A stretch of DNA of 64,000 bases from Pseudomonadota bacterium (GCA_020161855.1 JAIUNJ010000007.1:1-64000); one strand, 5' to 3'. Counted from the first letter of the stretch, positions 8,423-16,596 are shown. Made by a program: numbers and translations. The notes: a model not told the origin generated them from the sequence alone.

Positions 8423-8946
8423 AGGCCGTGGACGTGCTGCGCGGGTTTGCGCTTGCTGTGGCGTTGCTCATGCTTGCTGGCTGCGTGCTGCAGGCCTCGC
8501 CGCCACTCTTCGCAGAGAAGCAGGGTGAGATGGTATTCAAGGGCCAGGGCACGCAGTTTGTGAGCTACTCGCTGAATCGCGACACAAAGGCTTGGGAAAA
8601 GGACGACGAGCCCATGGTCTTCAATGCGGTGGGCAAACACTACGAGTCCCCGACCAAGTCCGGTGTCACATCCCTGTCCTTCATTGCCCTGCAGAAGGGC
8701 TGGTGGGTGGTACAGGGCGCAGAGGATGGTGGCCCCTCGGGCTACATGCTGGCGCAGCGGCAGGGCAAAGCGATGCTGCTCTATCCGCTCATGTGCACTA
8801 ATCTCAAGAAGGTGCAGGCGATTGCACCGAAAGTCAGATTTGAAGGCGATGATTGCTTTGCCGGGAAGGACTTCGGGCTGGCTACTTTCAGAGCCATGAT
8901 CAAATCGCTGCCGCCGGCGGCCCTGAAGATCGAGCCTGCTGCCTAG
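8419..8946 (+). CDS. Predicted lipoprotein of unknown function
   Basis: A 175-aa protein with a lipoprotein signal: hydrophobic residues 10-20 followed by lipobox LAGC, with acylation at C22. The mature part has aromatic-rich beta-like segments (SLSFIALQKGWWVVQG; GYMLAQRQGKAMLLYP) and two further cysteines (about residues 133 and 146). Family not recognised. It is coupled to the DUF1003 gene by a 4-base overlap, so the pair probably acts at the envelope. The residue after the lipid Cys is Val, which does not suggest inner-membrane retention by the Asp+2 rule. Confidence 0.65.
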   Translation: MKAVDVLRGFALAVALLMLAGCVLQASPPLFAEKQGEMVFKGQGTQFVSYSLNRDTKAWEKDDEPMVFNAVGKHYESPTKSGVTSLSFIALQKGWWVVQGAEDGGPSGYMLAQRQGKAMLLYPLMCTNLKKVQAIAPKVRFEGDDCFAGKDFGLATFRAMIKSLPPAALKIEPAA

Positions 8947-9008
8947 CCGCCATTTACGCCGGTTGCTGGCTGGGGTAGCTTGCGCCGCCTCAAAACCGGA
9001 CACATGCC

Positions 9009-9428
9009 ATGAGCAGCAGCCAGAGCCATGCCGACAGGTTGCGAAAGGCCTATCAGGTCTGGAATGACACCAAGGGTGGCAACCTCGACATGTGGCTGGA
9101 CCTTATGTCCCCCACAGTGCGCTACAAGTCCGTGGGCGGCGGTCCCAAGGTCGATGCCTTCGCCTCGCCGCGCGACAGCAAGGAGGAGGTGCGCGAGCAC
9201 CTGACCGCCCTCGTCAAGAACTGGGAACTGATCTATTTCACCGTGCTCGACACGGTCTCGGAGGGCGAGAAGGTTGTCGTGCTCTCGGAAATGGCCTGGC
9301 GCAACCGCGCCACCGGCAAGAGGATCGACACGCCGCATATCGGCCTCTTCACCTTCGAGAACGGCAAGGTGGTCACGTATTATGAAACCTTCGACACGCA
9401 CAGAATGATCCAGGCGGCGACGCCGTGA
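9009..9428 (+). CDS. SnoaL-like / NTF2-fold protein
   Basis: A 139-aa single-domain protein with the NTF2-like cone pattern: an N-terminal helix (AYQVWNDTKGGNLDMWLDLMSP), then a strand-rich half ending in GLFTFENGKVVTYYETFDTHRM. This fold covers small isomerases, hydrolases and binding proteins; the substrate is not predictable here. There is no signal peptide. It is an isolated gene between the lipoprotein and the Excalibur gene, in the same direction. Confidence 0.75.
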   Translation: MSSSQSHADRLRKAYQVWNDTKGGNLDMWLDLMSPTVRYKSVGGGPKVDAFASPRDSKEEVREHLTALVKNWELIYFTVLDTVSEGEKVVVLSEMAWRNRATGKRIDTPHIGLFTFENGKVVTYYETFDTHRMIQAATP

Positions 9429-9459
9429 AGGCGCGGCCGGTCTACGCCGGGCTGCGCTA

Positions 9460-9867
9460 ATGGGCATGAGATGTCTTCTCGTTGTTGTGCTTCTCGGGCT
9501 GGCAGGCGCGGATACCATTGCTTTCGGTCAATCCTGCGGAGGCAAACGCTATTGCCGCGAAATGACATCCTGTGCCGAGGCGCGCTTTTATCTGGAGACA
9601 TGCGGTCTCTCGCAGTTGGACGGTGATGGTGACGGCTCGCCATGCGAGAGTCTATGCGGAGACGGCGGCAACAGAAGGTCGTCGCAGTCCTCAAAGGGCG
9701 GCAATGCAACGCCACTGCTTGAGACAGCGCCTCTCGAATGTGGCGCGAAATCAAGATGCAGGGAAATGACGAGCTGCGCCGAGGCGACGTTCTACCTCAA
9801 GACCTGCGGGGTCAGCAGTCTCGACGGCAACAATGATGGCATCGCCTGCAACGCGTTGTGCAAGTAG
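9460..9867 (+). CDS. Secreted protein with two Excalibur calcium-binding-type repeats
   Basis: A 135-aa protein with a signal peptide (about 1-23) and two copies of the same Cys-rich unit. Each contains CREMTSCAEA, then FYLxTCGxSxLDG, then an Asp-rich loop (DGDGDGSPCESLC; DGNNDGIACNALC). These are Excalibur domains, whose DxDxDG loop resembles an EF hand. In other bacteria they commonly sit at the C-terminus of secreted nucleases; here the nuclease is missing and only the repeats remain, joined by a Ser/Gly/Asn-rich linker of about 25 residues. It is convergent with the RACo gene, stop to stop 14 bases. Confidence 0.78.
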   Translation: MGMRCLLVVVLLGLAGADTIAFGQSCGGKRYCREMTSCAEARFYLETCGLSQLDGDGDGSPCESLCGDGGNRRSSQSSKGGNATPLLETAPLECGAKSRCREMTSCAEATFYLKTCGVSSLDGNNDGIACNALCK

Positions 9868-9881
9868 CGCGCCGAGGAAAA

Positions 9882-11924
9882 TCAGCCGCGCCGCCGTCTC
9901 CGCCGCTCGCCGCCTTCATCATCAGCCATCACCACCGTCTTGATGGGGGGCAGGGTGAGAGCCTTCTTCAGGTTGGCGAAGTCCGCGGTCTTGTGCGGCA
10001 GGGCCATGGCCTCGACGAAATGCTGCTGGAACTTGGGTTCGACCGCCGTCTCGATCTTCTCGATGCGGCGCACGACGCTTTCGATCTCGTCGCGGGCCTT
10101 CTTGTTGAGAAGCGCGATGCGCGCACCCGTGCCCGCAGCATTGCCGGCTGACTGCACGCGCGACAGGTCACAATCGGGAATGAGGCCGAGCACCATGGCA
10201 TATTTCATGTCAATGTGGCTGCCGAAGGCGCCCGCAAGCCTGATCTTCGACACCTCGTCGATGTTGAGCTTGTCCATGAGCAGGCGCACACCGGCATAGA
10301 GCGCCGCCTTGGCCATCTGGATGGCGCGGACATCATTCTGCGTGATGCGGATGAGTGGCTCGTTGCCATCGACGCGCGGCTGGCGGATGACATAGTTGAA
10401 GGTGCGCTTGTAGGGCTCGATGCGGCTTGAACGCTCGGCCATGGCACCGTCGACAAGCCCATCCTGGTTGATGATGCCGGCGAGATACATCTCGGCAATC
10501 GCCTCGATGATGCCCGAGCCGCAGATGCCGGTAACGCCGGTGCTGGAAATCTCTTCCTCGAAGCCGTCTTCGTCGCTCCACTTGTCGGAGCCGATGACCT
10601 TGTAGCGGGGCTCGAGGGTTTCCGGGTTGATGCGGATGCGCTCGATGGCGCCGGGCGCGGCGCGCTGGCCCGAGGAGATCTGGGCCCCTTCGAAGGCAGG
10701 GCCTGTGGGTGAGGAGCAGGCCAGCAGCCGGGCCCGCGAGCCCAGCACGATCTCGGCGTTGGTGCCGACGTCGACGCAGAGCATATATTCGTCCTGCTCG
10801 TGCGGCGCCTCGGACAGGACCACGGCGGCGGCATCTGCCCCCACATGCCCGGCAATGCAGGGCAGCACATAAGCCCAGGCGCCGGGATTGAGGCGGAACT
10901 CCATCTCGCGGGCGGGGAAGGTCAACGGGAGGCCCGTTGCGAGTGCAAAGGGCGCGCCGCCGAGCTCGGTCGGGTCGATGCCGAGGAAGAGGTGGTGCAT
11001 CACGGGATTGCCGACCAGCACCACTTCCAGAATATCGGTGACCGGCACCTGCGCCTGCTTGGCCACTTCTTCGGCCAGTTGCTGCAGGGCGGCACGGATG
11101 GCGGAGGTCATCTCCTTCTCACCACCGGGATTCATCATCACATAGGACACGCGGCTCATGAGATCTTCGCCGAAGCGGATCTGCGGATTCATGAGGCCTG
11201 CGGAGGCGGCGACTTCGCCCGTCGAGAGATTGGTGAGGTGGGCCGCAATGGTGGTCGAGCCGACGTCGATGGCCAAGCCGAAGGTCTTGTCGTGGAAGCC
11301 GGGCCAGATGGCCGAGAGACGGTTGCCGCCGCCGGGCGCGCGCGAATAGATGGCGCAGGTGATCTTCCACTCGCCCTTGCGCAGGGCTTTCTGCAACTCG
11401 GCGATGATGGAAAGATCGCAGGAGACGTTGTCGAGGCTCCATTGCGTGCGCAGCGCATTGTAGACCCGTTCCAGATCGGAGGACGGGTTGTGCATGTCCG
11501 GTTCCTCCACTTCGATGAAGTAGAGCTTCGTTGCCGGATCAAGCGCGATCACGCGGGTGTCGGCCTCCTTGCGGACGACCTGCTTGTGAACCTGGCTTTC
11601 CGGCGGCACGTCGATGACGAGATCGCCCTGAATCTGCGTCTGGCAGGACAGGCGGCGCCCGGCGGGCAGGCCGCGGATGCGATCGTAGCGCTCCTCGACC
11701 TTGGTGACGCCCGAGACATGGGCCACGGCCGAGGTGATGCCATGCTTGGCAAACTCGCCTTCGCCGATGCTGATCTGGCAGCGGCCGCAGATGGCGCGCC
11801 CGCCGCAGACGGAGTCGATATCGACGCCAAGGCTCCGGGCGGCCTGAAGCACAGGCGTGCCAACGGGAAAGCGCCCGCGCTTGCCGGAGGGAGTGAAGAC
11901 GATGAGCGGGTTCTGTTCGGTCAT
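9882..11924 (-). CDS. RACo-type corrinoid activation ATPase (2Fe-2S plus ASKHA domains)
   Basis: A 680-aa protein. The N-terminus is a plant-type ferredoxin domain with C40, C46, C49 and C94 (CGGRAICGRC, later SCQTQ). A linker follows, then a DUF4445/ASKHA ATPase with phosphate-binding loops FGLAIDVGSTT and LCVDVGTNAEIVLG and a glycine-rich GVTGICGSGIIEAIAEMY. Members reduce inactive Co(II) corrinoid proteins back to Co(I), using ATP, in methyl-transfer pathways. A methyltetrahydrofolate:corrinoid methyltransferase lies 3.4 kb away on the same strand, which supports that role. No corrinoid protein is present in the window. The C-terminus is Arg-rich (GGERRRRRRG). Confidence 0.85.
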   Translation of the reverse strand: MTEQNPLIVFTPSGKRGRFPVGTPVLQAARSLGVDIDSVCGGRAICGRCQISIGEGEFAKHGITSAVAHVSGVTKVEERYDRIRGLPAGRRLSCQTQIQGDLVIDVPPESQVHKQVVRKEADTRVIALDPATKLYFIEVEEPDMHNPSSDLERVYNALRTQWSLDNVSCDLSIIAELQKALRKGEWKITCAIYSRAPGGGNRLSAIWPGFHDKTFGLAIDVGSTTIAAHLTNLSTGEVAASAGLMNPQIRFGEDLMSRVSYVMMNPGGEKEMTSAIRAALQQLAEEVAKQAQVPVTDILEVVLVGNPVMHHLFLGIDPTELGGAPFALATGLPLTFPAREMEFRLNPGAWAYVLPCIAGHVGADAAAVVLSEAPHEQDEYMLCVDVGTNAEIVLGSRARLLACSSPTGPAFEGAQISSGQRAAPGAIERIRINPETLEPRYKVIGSDKWSDEDGFEEEISSTGVTGICGSGIIEAIAEMYLAGIINQDGLVDGAMAERSSRIEPYKRTFNYVIRQPRVDGNEPLIRITQNDVRAIQMAKAALYAGVRLLMDKLNIDEVSKIRLAGAFGSHIDMKYAMVLGLIPDCDLSRVQSAGNAAGTGARIALLNKKARDEIESVVRRIEKIETAVEPKFQQHFVEAMALPHKTADFANLKKALTLPPIKTVVMADDEGGERRRRRRG

Positions 11925-12090
11925 GACCGCCGCTTATAGCCAAAAGGCCATTTCCCGGGCGAGCCAAATGCGACAGGTTTTCGGTGTGGTCCCGGCGCGC
12001 TGCAACCGCCGCGGCGTAGACAGCAGGAGCGGAGCAGGCTGATTTTAGGCTGCATTGCCAGCCATCCGAACGCCTATTTGGAGCCAGCCC

Positions 12091-12591
12091 ATGACGACCA
12101 CAAAGACCTTCTTCATTGCTGCGGCGCTGGCCGCCGTCTCGGCCTTCGCACCCGCCATGGCGGATGAGGCCCAGCTTGCCCGGGGCAAGTATCTGACCGG
12201 CATTGCCGGCTGCAACGACTGCCACACCCCAGGCTATTTCCTCGGCAAACCCGATGCTTCCCGTTTCCTGGGCGGCTCGGAGGTGGGTTTCGAGATCCCG
12301 GGGCTTGGCGTTTTCTACGGCCCGAACCTGACGCCCGACAAGGAGACGGGGCTCGGTGACTGGACTGTGGAACAGATCGTCACGGCCATGACCACGGGTG
12401 TGAGACCGGATGGCCGCCATCTGGTTCCGGTCATGCCCTGGCCGAGCTTTGCCAGTCTCACGCCCGAGGATGCACAGGCCATCGCGGCCTATCTCAAATC
12501 ACTTCCGCCAGTCCAGAACAAGGTTCCGGGTCCCTTCGGCGCAGCCGAGAAGCCGACAGGCTTCGTGATGAAGATCATTCCGCCGAACTGA
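12091..12591 (+). CDS. Secreted monohaem cytochrome c
   Basis: A 166-aa protein with a signal peptide (cleavage near AMA-D, about residue 24) and one haem motif, C41-N-D-C44-H45. The probable axial Met is M115 in PVMPWPSF. The intervening pattern NLTPDKETGLGDWT and GVRPDGRH resembles cytochrome subunits of periplasmic alcohol or aldehyde dehydrogenases, but no partner dehydrogenase is adjacent. Start ATG 12091 is preferred over an in-frame start at 12055 because it opens the signal peptide. It converges on the cupin gene with one base between stops. Confidence 0.85.
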   Translation: MTTTKTFFIAAALAAVSAFAPAMADEAQLARGKYLTGIAGCNDCHTPGYFLGKPDASRFLGGSEVGFEIPGLGVFYGPNLTPDKETGLGDWTVEQIVTAMTTGVRPDGRHLVPVMPWPSFASLTPEDAQAIAAYLKSLPPVQNKVPGPFGAAEKPTGFVMKIIPPN

Positions 12592-12592
12592 T

Positions 12593-13042
12593 TCAGGGAC
12601 GGATGAAACCCGCGACTTTGGCGTCCTTGCCGAGTTGCGCGAGATCATCGGCGGTTGGAAGCTGCGGGCGGTCCCGCTCGACATTGACCAGACAGAGGAA
12701 GCCAAGCGGTGCATCGGCGGCAGCACGGAACTGATGCCAGGACAGGCTTGGCACATGGATCAGGTCATGCTCGCCGATGTCGTGGATCTTGCCATCGACC
12801 AGGCATTGGCCCCGCCCGCGCAGGATCAAGACATTGTGCAGATGTTCATGACGCTCGAGCGTCGAGTGCCCGCCGGGCTTCACTTCGAAATAGCGCCATT
12901 GGGCGGGCAGCTTCTCGACACCGTCAAAGAGGATCTGACGGGTCACGTCCTTGTAAGGGCCGCCTTCCTTGTAGGCGAGGACATCGACACCTTCCCAGCC
13001 GAAGTCGCTGAAGTGACGAACGAGTTTGCTTTCATCGGTCAT
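12593..13042 (-). CDS. Cupin-domain protein, coupled to the RuBisCO-like gene
   Basis: A 149-aa single cupin. Motif 1 reads GGHSTLERHEHLHNVLILRG (two or three metal-ligand His) and motif 2 is GEHDLIHVPSLSWHQFRA. It is probably a small metal-binding enzyme (isomerase or dioxygenase type) or a sugar-acid binder. Its ATG overlaps the RuBisCO-like stop (13039-13042), so the two products are made together and may act in one pathway. No signal peptide. Substrate unknown. Confidence 0.8.
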   Translation of the reverse strand: MTDESKLVRHFSDFGWEGVDVLAYKEGGPYKDVTRQILFDGVEKLPAQWRYFEVKPGGHSTLERHEHLHNVLILRGRGQCLVDGKIHDIGEHDLIHVPSLSWHQFRAAADAPLGFLCLVNVERDRPQLPTADDLAQLGKDAKVAGFIRP

Positions 13043-14178
13043 GGCTTGCGTTCCTTCATGGCGTTGTCGAGCCCCGTGACGAAGGCCCGGGCGCTGACTT
13101 CCTGATCGGGTGAATAGCGGAGGAGGGCGCCGCCGATGAGAAGGGCGGTATCCACACCGAAAGCGTCGATCATGGTGCCGATCTTCTCGATCGTCATGCC
13201 GCCTGCGGGTGAGGGGAAGGCGCCGTTGAGCCCACCCCAGGGTTTGCGCAGATCATCCGCCAGTTCAACGCACTCCTCGCGCGAGAAGGTAAAGCGGCCG
13301 CCGAAGTTGGGGAAGACGGAGATGTCGGCCCCGAAGAGGCGGAAGAGCTTGCCGAGCAGCACGGCCGGCGTCATGCCATGGCGCGGGTCGTGGAAATGTG
13401 TGCCCGAAAAGGTCGGGTGCGTCATGACGGCGAGATCATACTTGCGGGCCAGATAGAAGCCGGTGTCGGGGCCGATCAGGAAGGGTGGCACGAGGACGCC
13501 GAAGCAGCCCTGTTCCTTGGCGAAGGCCGCTTGCGCTTCAACCTGGTCGAAGCGGCCCGCGAGCATGGGATAGTAGTGAGTGACATTACCGCTCTTTGCG
13601 TTGCCTTCGCGGATGGCCTCGGCGATGCGGGCGATGCGTTCCCTGAAGGGATGGAAATGCTGGTCGATCAGGCCATGATCGTCCTTGATGACATCAAGTC
13701 CGCCACGCGCATAACCGCCACACATGGCGGCAAGCTCGGGTGAAGAAAGGCCAAGCGGCTTGATCGCGGTGGTGGCGAGCGGCCTACCATGGACATTCAG
13801 GGCCTTGCGAATGCCCTCGATGCCATAGCGGGGACCACCGAAGGCCTTGAGCTGGTCGGGGGTGAAGCTGATGTCGACGATCTTGATGCCGCGCCGGATC
13901 GAGATGTTCCCGAAGAGGACGTTCAAGAGGCCGGGAATCTCGTTGTTGGTGATATCGACGCGATAGCTGATGAGAACGTCGTAGTCGGTTGGCGTTCCCG
14001 GGCGCTCGGTGATCTTTTCAATGATTCCGACAATGCCCTTTTCCCAATGGCCCGCGGGCACAGCGTCGGCCGGGATCTCAACGGTCTGCTCAATGCAGAT
14101 ATCCTTGGCATGGGCCTCGATGGACCGGTCATCGTCCGGCGTGACGCGATAGAGGACAGTGAAACGAGGTGCAGTCAT
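13039..14178 (-). CDS. RuBisCO-like protein (form IV type, large-subunit family)
   Basis: A 379-aa member of the RuBisCO large-subunit superfamily. The barrel region keeps K140 (AIKPLGLS, equivalent to catalytic K175) and K165/D167 in GGLDVIKDDH (the carbamylated-Lys motif), plus H254 and GK at 276-277. It differs from true RuBisCO: the Glu of KDDE is His168, the residue after H254 is Pro instead of Arg, and the SGG phosphate loop reads PAGG. CO2 fixation on RuBP is therefore unlikely. Known RuBisCO-like proteins are enolases, isomerases or decarboxylases in sulfur salvage or sugar-acid breakdown. Alternative starts at 14187 and 14214 exist, and none has a clear ribosome site. It is the first gene of a two-gene operon with the cupin and divergent from the desaturase-family gene. 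Confidence 0.88.
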   Translation of the reverse strand: MTAPRFTVLYRVTPDDDRSIEAHAKDICIEQTVEIPADAVPAGHWEKGIVGIIEKITERPGTPTDYDVLISYRVDITNNEIPGLLNVLFGNISIRRGIKIVDISFTPDQLKAFGGPRYGIEGIRKALNVHGRPLATTAIKPLGLSSPELAAMCGGYARGGLDVIKDDHGLIDQHFHPFRERIARIAEAIREGNAKSGNVTHYYPMLAGRFDQVEAQAAFAKEQGCFGVLVPPFLIGPDTGFYLARKYDLAVMTHPTFSGTHFHDPRHGMTPAVLLGKLFRLFGADISVFPNFGGRFTFSREECVELADDLRKPWGGLNGAFPSPAGGMTIEKIGTMIDAFGVDTALLIGGALLRYSPDQEVSARAFVTGLDNAMKERKP

Positions 14179-14291
14179 GATGCTCATGCCGTTCGTGAAG
14201 GGACGGCATGCCAATCGCCATTTTTGCCGCCTGAGTCCAGATTGATTTCAGCGGGGAATGCCGCCTATGTTCCCGTGTGGGAGGAACTGAC

Positions 14292-15299
14292 ATGGATGAA
14301 AGCATCTATGGCAAGACCGAGCGCGGGCAATGGGCACCAGCCAAGCCCGTGAGCTATGGGCCCGCCTTTGCATGGCCACCGCGGCCCGCAGCATTTCTCA
14401 AATGGTTCTTCGGCATTCCCGGCTTCCTGTTTCCATGGAACGTGCCCTATGCGCTGCTGGGCATCGCCATCTGGGCCTACGCCACGCCATCGCTCGCGAC
14501 GATGGCCACGCTTGAACCGGGATGGGTGCTGTTCGTGCTGGCGCGGAATGTGGTGCTGGCTGTGCTCGTCTATGGCGCCTGGCACCTCTGGTTCTACGTC
14601 TGGCGGAAGCAGGGCACGAACTTCAAATACAACAAGCAGTGGCCGAAGCCGGAGTCTGCGGTCTTCCTGTTTCGCAACCAGACCTACGATAACATGTTCC
14701 ACACGCTGGTGAGCGGCGTACCGATCTGGACGGCCTATGAGGTGCTGCTGTTGTGGGCCTATGCCAATGGCTGGGCACCTATGATCGGCTTTGGCGAACA
14801 TCCGGTTGCCTTCGTGGCGCTGTTCTTCCTCGTGGCGCTGATCCATGAGGTCGGGTTCTATTTCGCACACCGGCTGCTGCACTTCCCGCTGCTCTATCGC
14901 TGGGCACACCACTTGCACCATCGCAACACCAATCCCGGGCCATGGTCAGGCCTGTCGATGCATCCAATCGAACACGCGATCTATTTTGCCACGATCCTGC
15001 TGTTCTTCGTGATCCCGGCGCACCCTATCCACATGATCAATCTGGCATCACGTCTCGGGCTTGCGCCTTCCGAAGGCCACACCGGCTTTGACCGGCTGGA
15101 GCTTGGCGACAAGGCTTCAATGGACGTGTCGTATTACGCCCACTACCTGCACCACAAATATTTCGAGGTGAACTATTCCGACGGCATGGTGCCGCTCGAC
15201 AAGTGGTTCGGCTCATTCCACGACGGTACGCCCGAGGCCCACGAGCGCATGAAACAGCGCCGCGCCCGGATGGGCAACAAGCTGGCCCAGAACGGGTAG
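14292..15299 (+). CDS. Sterol desaturase / fatty acid hydroxylase family membrane enzyme
   Basis: A roughly 335-aa integral membrane protein with the diiron His clusters of this superfamily: HEVGFYFAHRLLH, HHLHHR and HYLHHK. Several hydrophobic segments lie between about 35 and 260. Members add or remove hydrogen on lipid substrates using O2 and diiron; the substrate (sterol, hopanoid, carotenoid or fatty acid) is not evident. ATG 14292 has GGGAGGA at 14279-14285 and is preferred over an in-frame GTG at 14277. It is divergent from the RuBisCO-like operon and convergent with the methyltransferase, one base between stops. Confidence 0.85.
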   Translation: MDESIYGKTERGQWAPAKPVSYGPAFAWPPRPAAFLKWFFGIPGFLFPWNVPYALLGIAIWAYATPSLATMATLEPGWVLFVLARNVVLAVLVYGAWHLWFYVWRKQGTNFKYNKQWPKPESAVFLFRNQTYDNMFHTLVSGVPIWTAYEVLLLWAYANGWAPMIGFGEHPVAFVALFFLVALIHEVGFYFAHRLLHFPLLYRWAHHLHHRNTNPGPWSGLSMHPIEHAIYFATILLFFVIPAHPIHMINLASRLGLAPSEGHTGFDRLELGDKASMDVSYYAHYLHHKYFEVNYSDGMVPLDKWFGSFHDGTPEAHERMKQRRARMGNKLAQNG

Positions 15300-15300
15300 G

Positions 15301-16257
15301 TTACCTGCGGCGGCGGGATTCGCGGGCAGCGCGGCGGGCAGCAATGTCCTCGGCGGAGGGGGCTGCTTCACCAGCCGGGCGATTGGCCGAAGGCGCCGGG
15401 GCGAGATCGCGGAAACGGTTGTTCCAGAAGCGGCAATGCGCATCCGTACCATTGAGAACGTTGGCGCCGTAAATGGCGTGCATGTCCTCGTCGTGCATCG
15501 GATTCATGATCGCCGATGTCATGCCGTGCGAGGCGGCCATGGCGAGGAAGTAGCCGGTGAGGGCGCGGCGGTTCGGCATGCCGAAGGAGATGTTCGAGGC
15601 GCCGCAGGTGGTGTTGACCTTCAGTTCCTCGCGCAGGCGGCGTACCAGGCGGAAGACCTGCTGGCCGGCGGTGCCCATGGCACCAATCGGCATGACGAGT
15701 GGATCGACAACGATGTCGTGGCTCTTGATGCCGTAGTCGGCAGCGCGCTGGACGATCTTCCTGGCCACCTCGAAGCGCACATCCGGATCTTCCGAAATGC
15801 CGGTTTCGTCGTTGGAGATGGCAACCACCGGGACGTTGTACTTGGCGACGAGCGGAAGGATCGCCTCAAGCTTTTCTTCCTCGCCGGTGACGGAGTTCAC
15901 GAGCGGGCGGCCCTTGACCGTCTCGAGACCGGCCTTGAGGGCGGATGTGACAGAGCTGTCGATGCAGATCGGCAGGTCGGAGACCGACATGACGATCTCA
16001 AGCGTCTGGCGCATCAGCGGCGGCTCGGACTCGTTCGGGTTGACCGCGGTGACACCTGCGTTAACATCGAGGATATGTGCGCCGGCCTCGGTCTGGGCCA
16101 GGGCATCCTTGATCACGGTTTCAAAATTGCCGGCCTGCATTTCGGCGGCGAGCTTCTTGCGGCCCGTGGGGTTGATGCGCTCACCAATGACCGTGAAGGG
16201 ACGGTCAAAGCCGATGATATGCTCGCGGGTGGCGGAGGCAACGAGTGTGTGTGTCAT
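15301..16257 (-). CDS. Methyltetrahydrofolate:corrinoid methyltransferase
   Basis: A 318-aa pterin-binding (DHPS-like TIM barrel) protein. Supporting segments are FTVIGERINPTGRKKL, GAHILDVNAGV with the pterin-binding Asp/Asn, LPICIDSS and ASNISFGMPNRR. The family moves a methyl group between a corrinoid protein and tetrahydrofolate. With the RACo-type activator at 9.9-11.9 kb it forms part of a corrinoid one-carbon module. About 55 C-terminal residues are low-complexity Ala/Arg ending ESRRRR, beyond the usual family end. Translation is coupled to the upstream PF13769 gene by ATGA at 16254-16257. Confidence 0.88.
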   Translation of the reverse strand: MTHTLVASATREHIIGFDRPFTVIGERINPTGRKKLAAEMQAGNFETVIKDALAQTEAGAHILDVNAGVTAVNPNESEPPLMRQTLEIVMSVSDLPICIDSSVTSALKAGLETVKGRPLVNSVTGEEEKLEAILPLVAKYNVPVVAISNDETGISEDPDVRFEVARKIVQRAADYGIKSHDIVVDPLVMPIGAMGTAGQQVFRLVRRLREELKVNTTCGASNISFGMPNRRALTGYFLAMAASHGMTSAIMNPMHDEDMHAIYGANVLNGTDAHCRFWNNRFRDLAPAPSANRPAGEAAPSAEDIAARRAARESRRRR

Positions 16258-16556
16258 GAGGGGTTCCTGCCTCCGTTGGCAATGAGGGCTTTGATGCGGT
16301 CGCGGGTGTATTCAGCCTCGAGGCTGGCCTTGGCCTTGTCGGCCTCGGCGGCAAGATCGTCAGACACGGTCACGGGTTCGCCGCGCCGCCAGTCAGCCAG
16401 ATAGTCATCGGTGTTGGTGGCGCCATCACGCATCGCGGCCATGTCGATCGCTTCCATGAAGCTGTTGTCGAGCATGCGCTTCTCTTCCTTGCGGCCGATC
16501 TTGACCGAGACCGCGGAAGGAATGTCGCGCCAGTAGGTGATGATGAGGTTGGCCAT
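16254..16556 (-). CDS. PF13769 (so-called virulence factor) small protein
   Basis: A 100-aa protein containing the pattern LIITYWRDIPSAVSVK at the N-terminus and a helical C-terminal half (DYLADWRRGEPVTV). It resembles the small family labelled virulence factor (PF13769), which is repeatedly found beside methyltetrahydrofolate:corrinoid methyltransferases in alphaproteobacteria. The name has no proven functional basis. It overlaps the methyltransferase start by 4 bases. A role as an accessory protein of corrinoid methyl transfer is an inference from that linkage. Confidence 0.75.
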   Translation of the reverse strand: MANLIITYWRDIPSAVSVKIGRKEEKRMLDNSFMEAIDMAAMRDGATNTDDYLADWRRGEPVTVSDDLAAEADKAKASLEAEYTRDRIKALIANGGRNPS

Positions 16557-16596
16557 GGCCAGCGCCTATGCCATGGCCCAAAAACGACTTCTAGTG

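Noticed and set aside
11925-12090. Search for a cobalamin riboswitch upstream of the RACo-type gene
   Set aside because: The 166-base gap shows no B12-box-like sequence or conserved stem arrangement that I can recognise.
14277-14291. GTG 14277 as start of the desaturase-family gene
   Set aside because: It would overlap the GGGAGGA ribosome site that serves ATG 14292.
15436-16404. A 322-codon plus-strand frame opposite the methyltransferase
   Set aside because: Shadow of the minus-strand gene, with no motif and low-complexity Asp/Arg/His composition.
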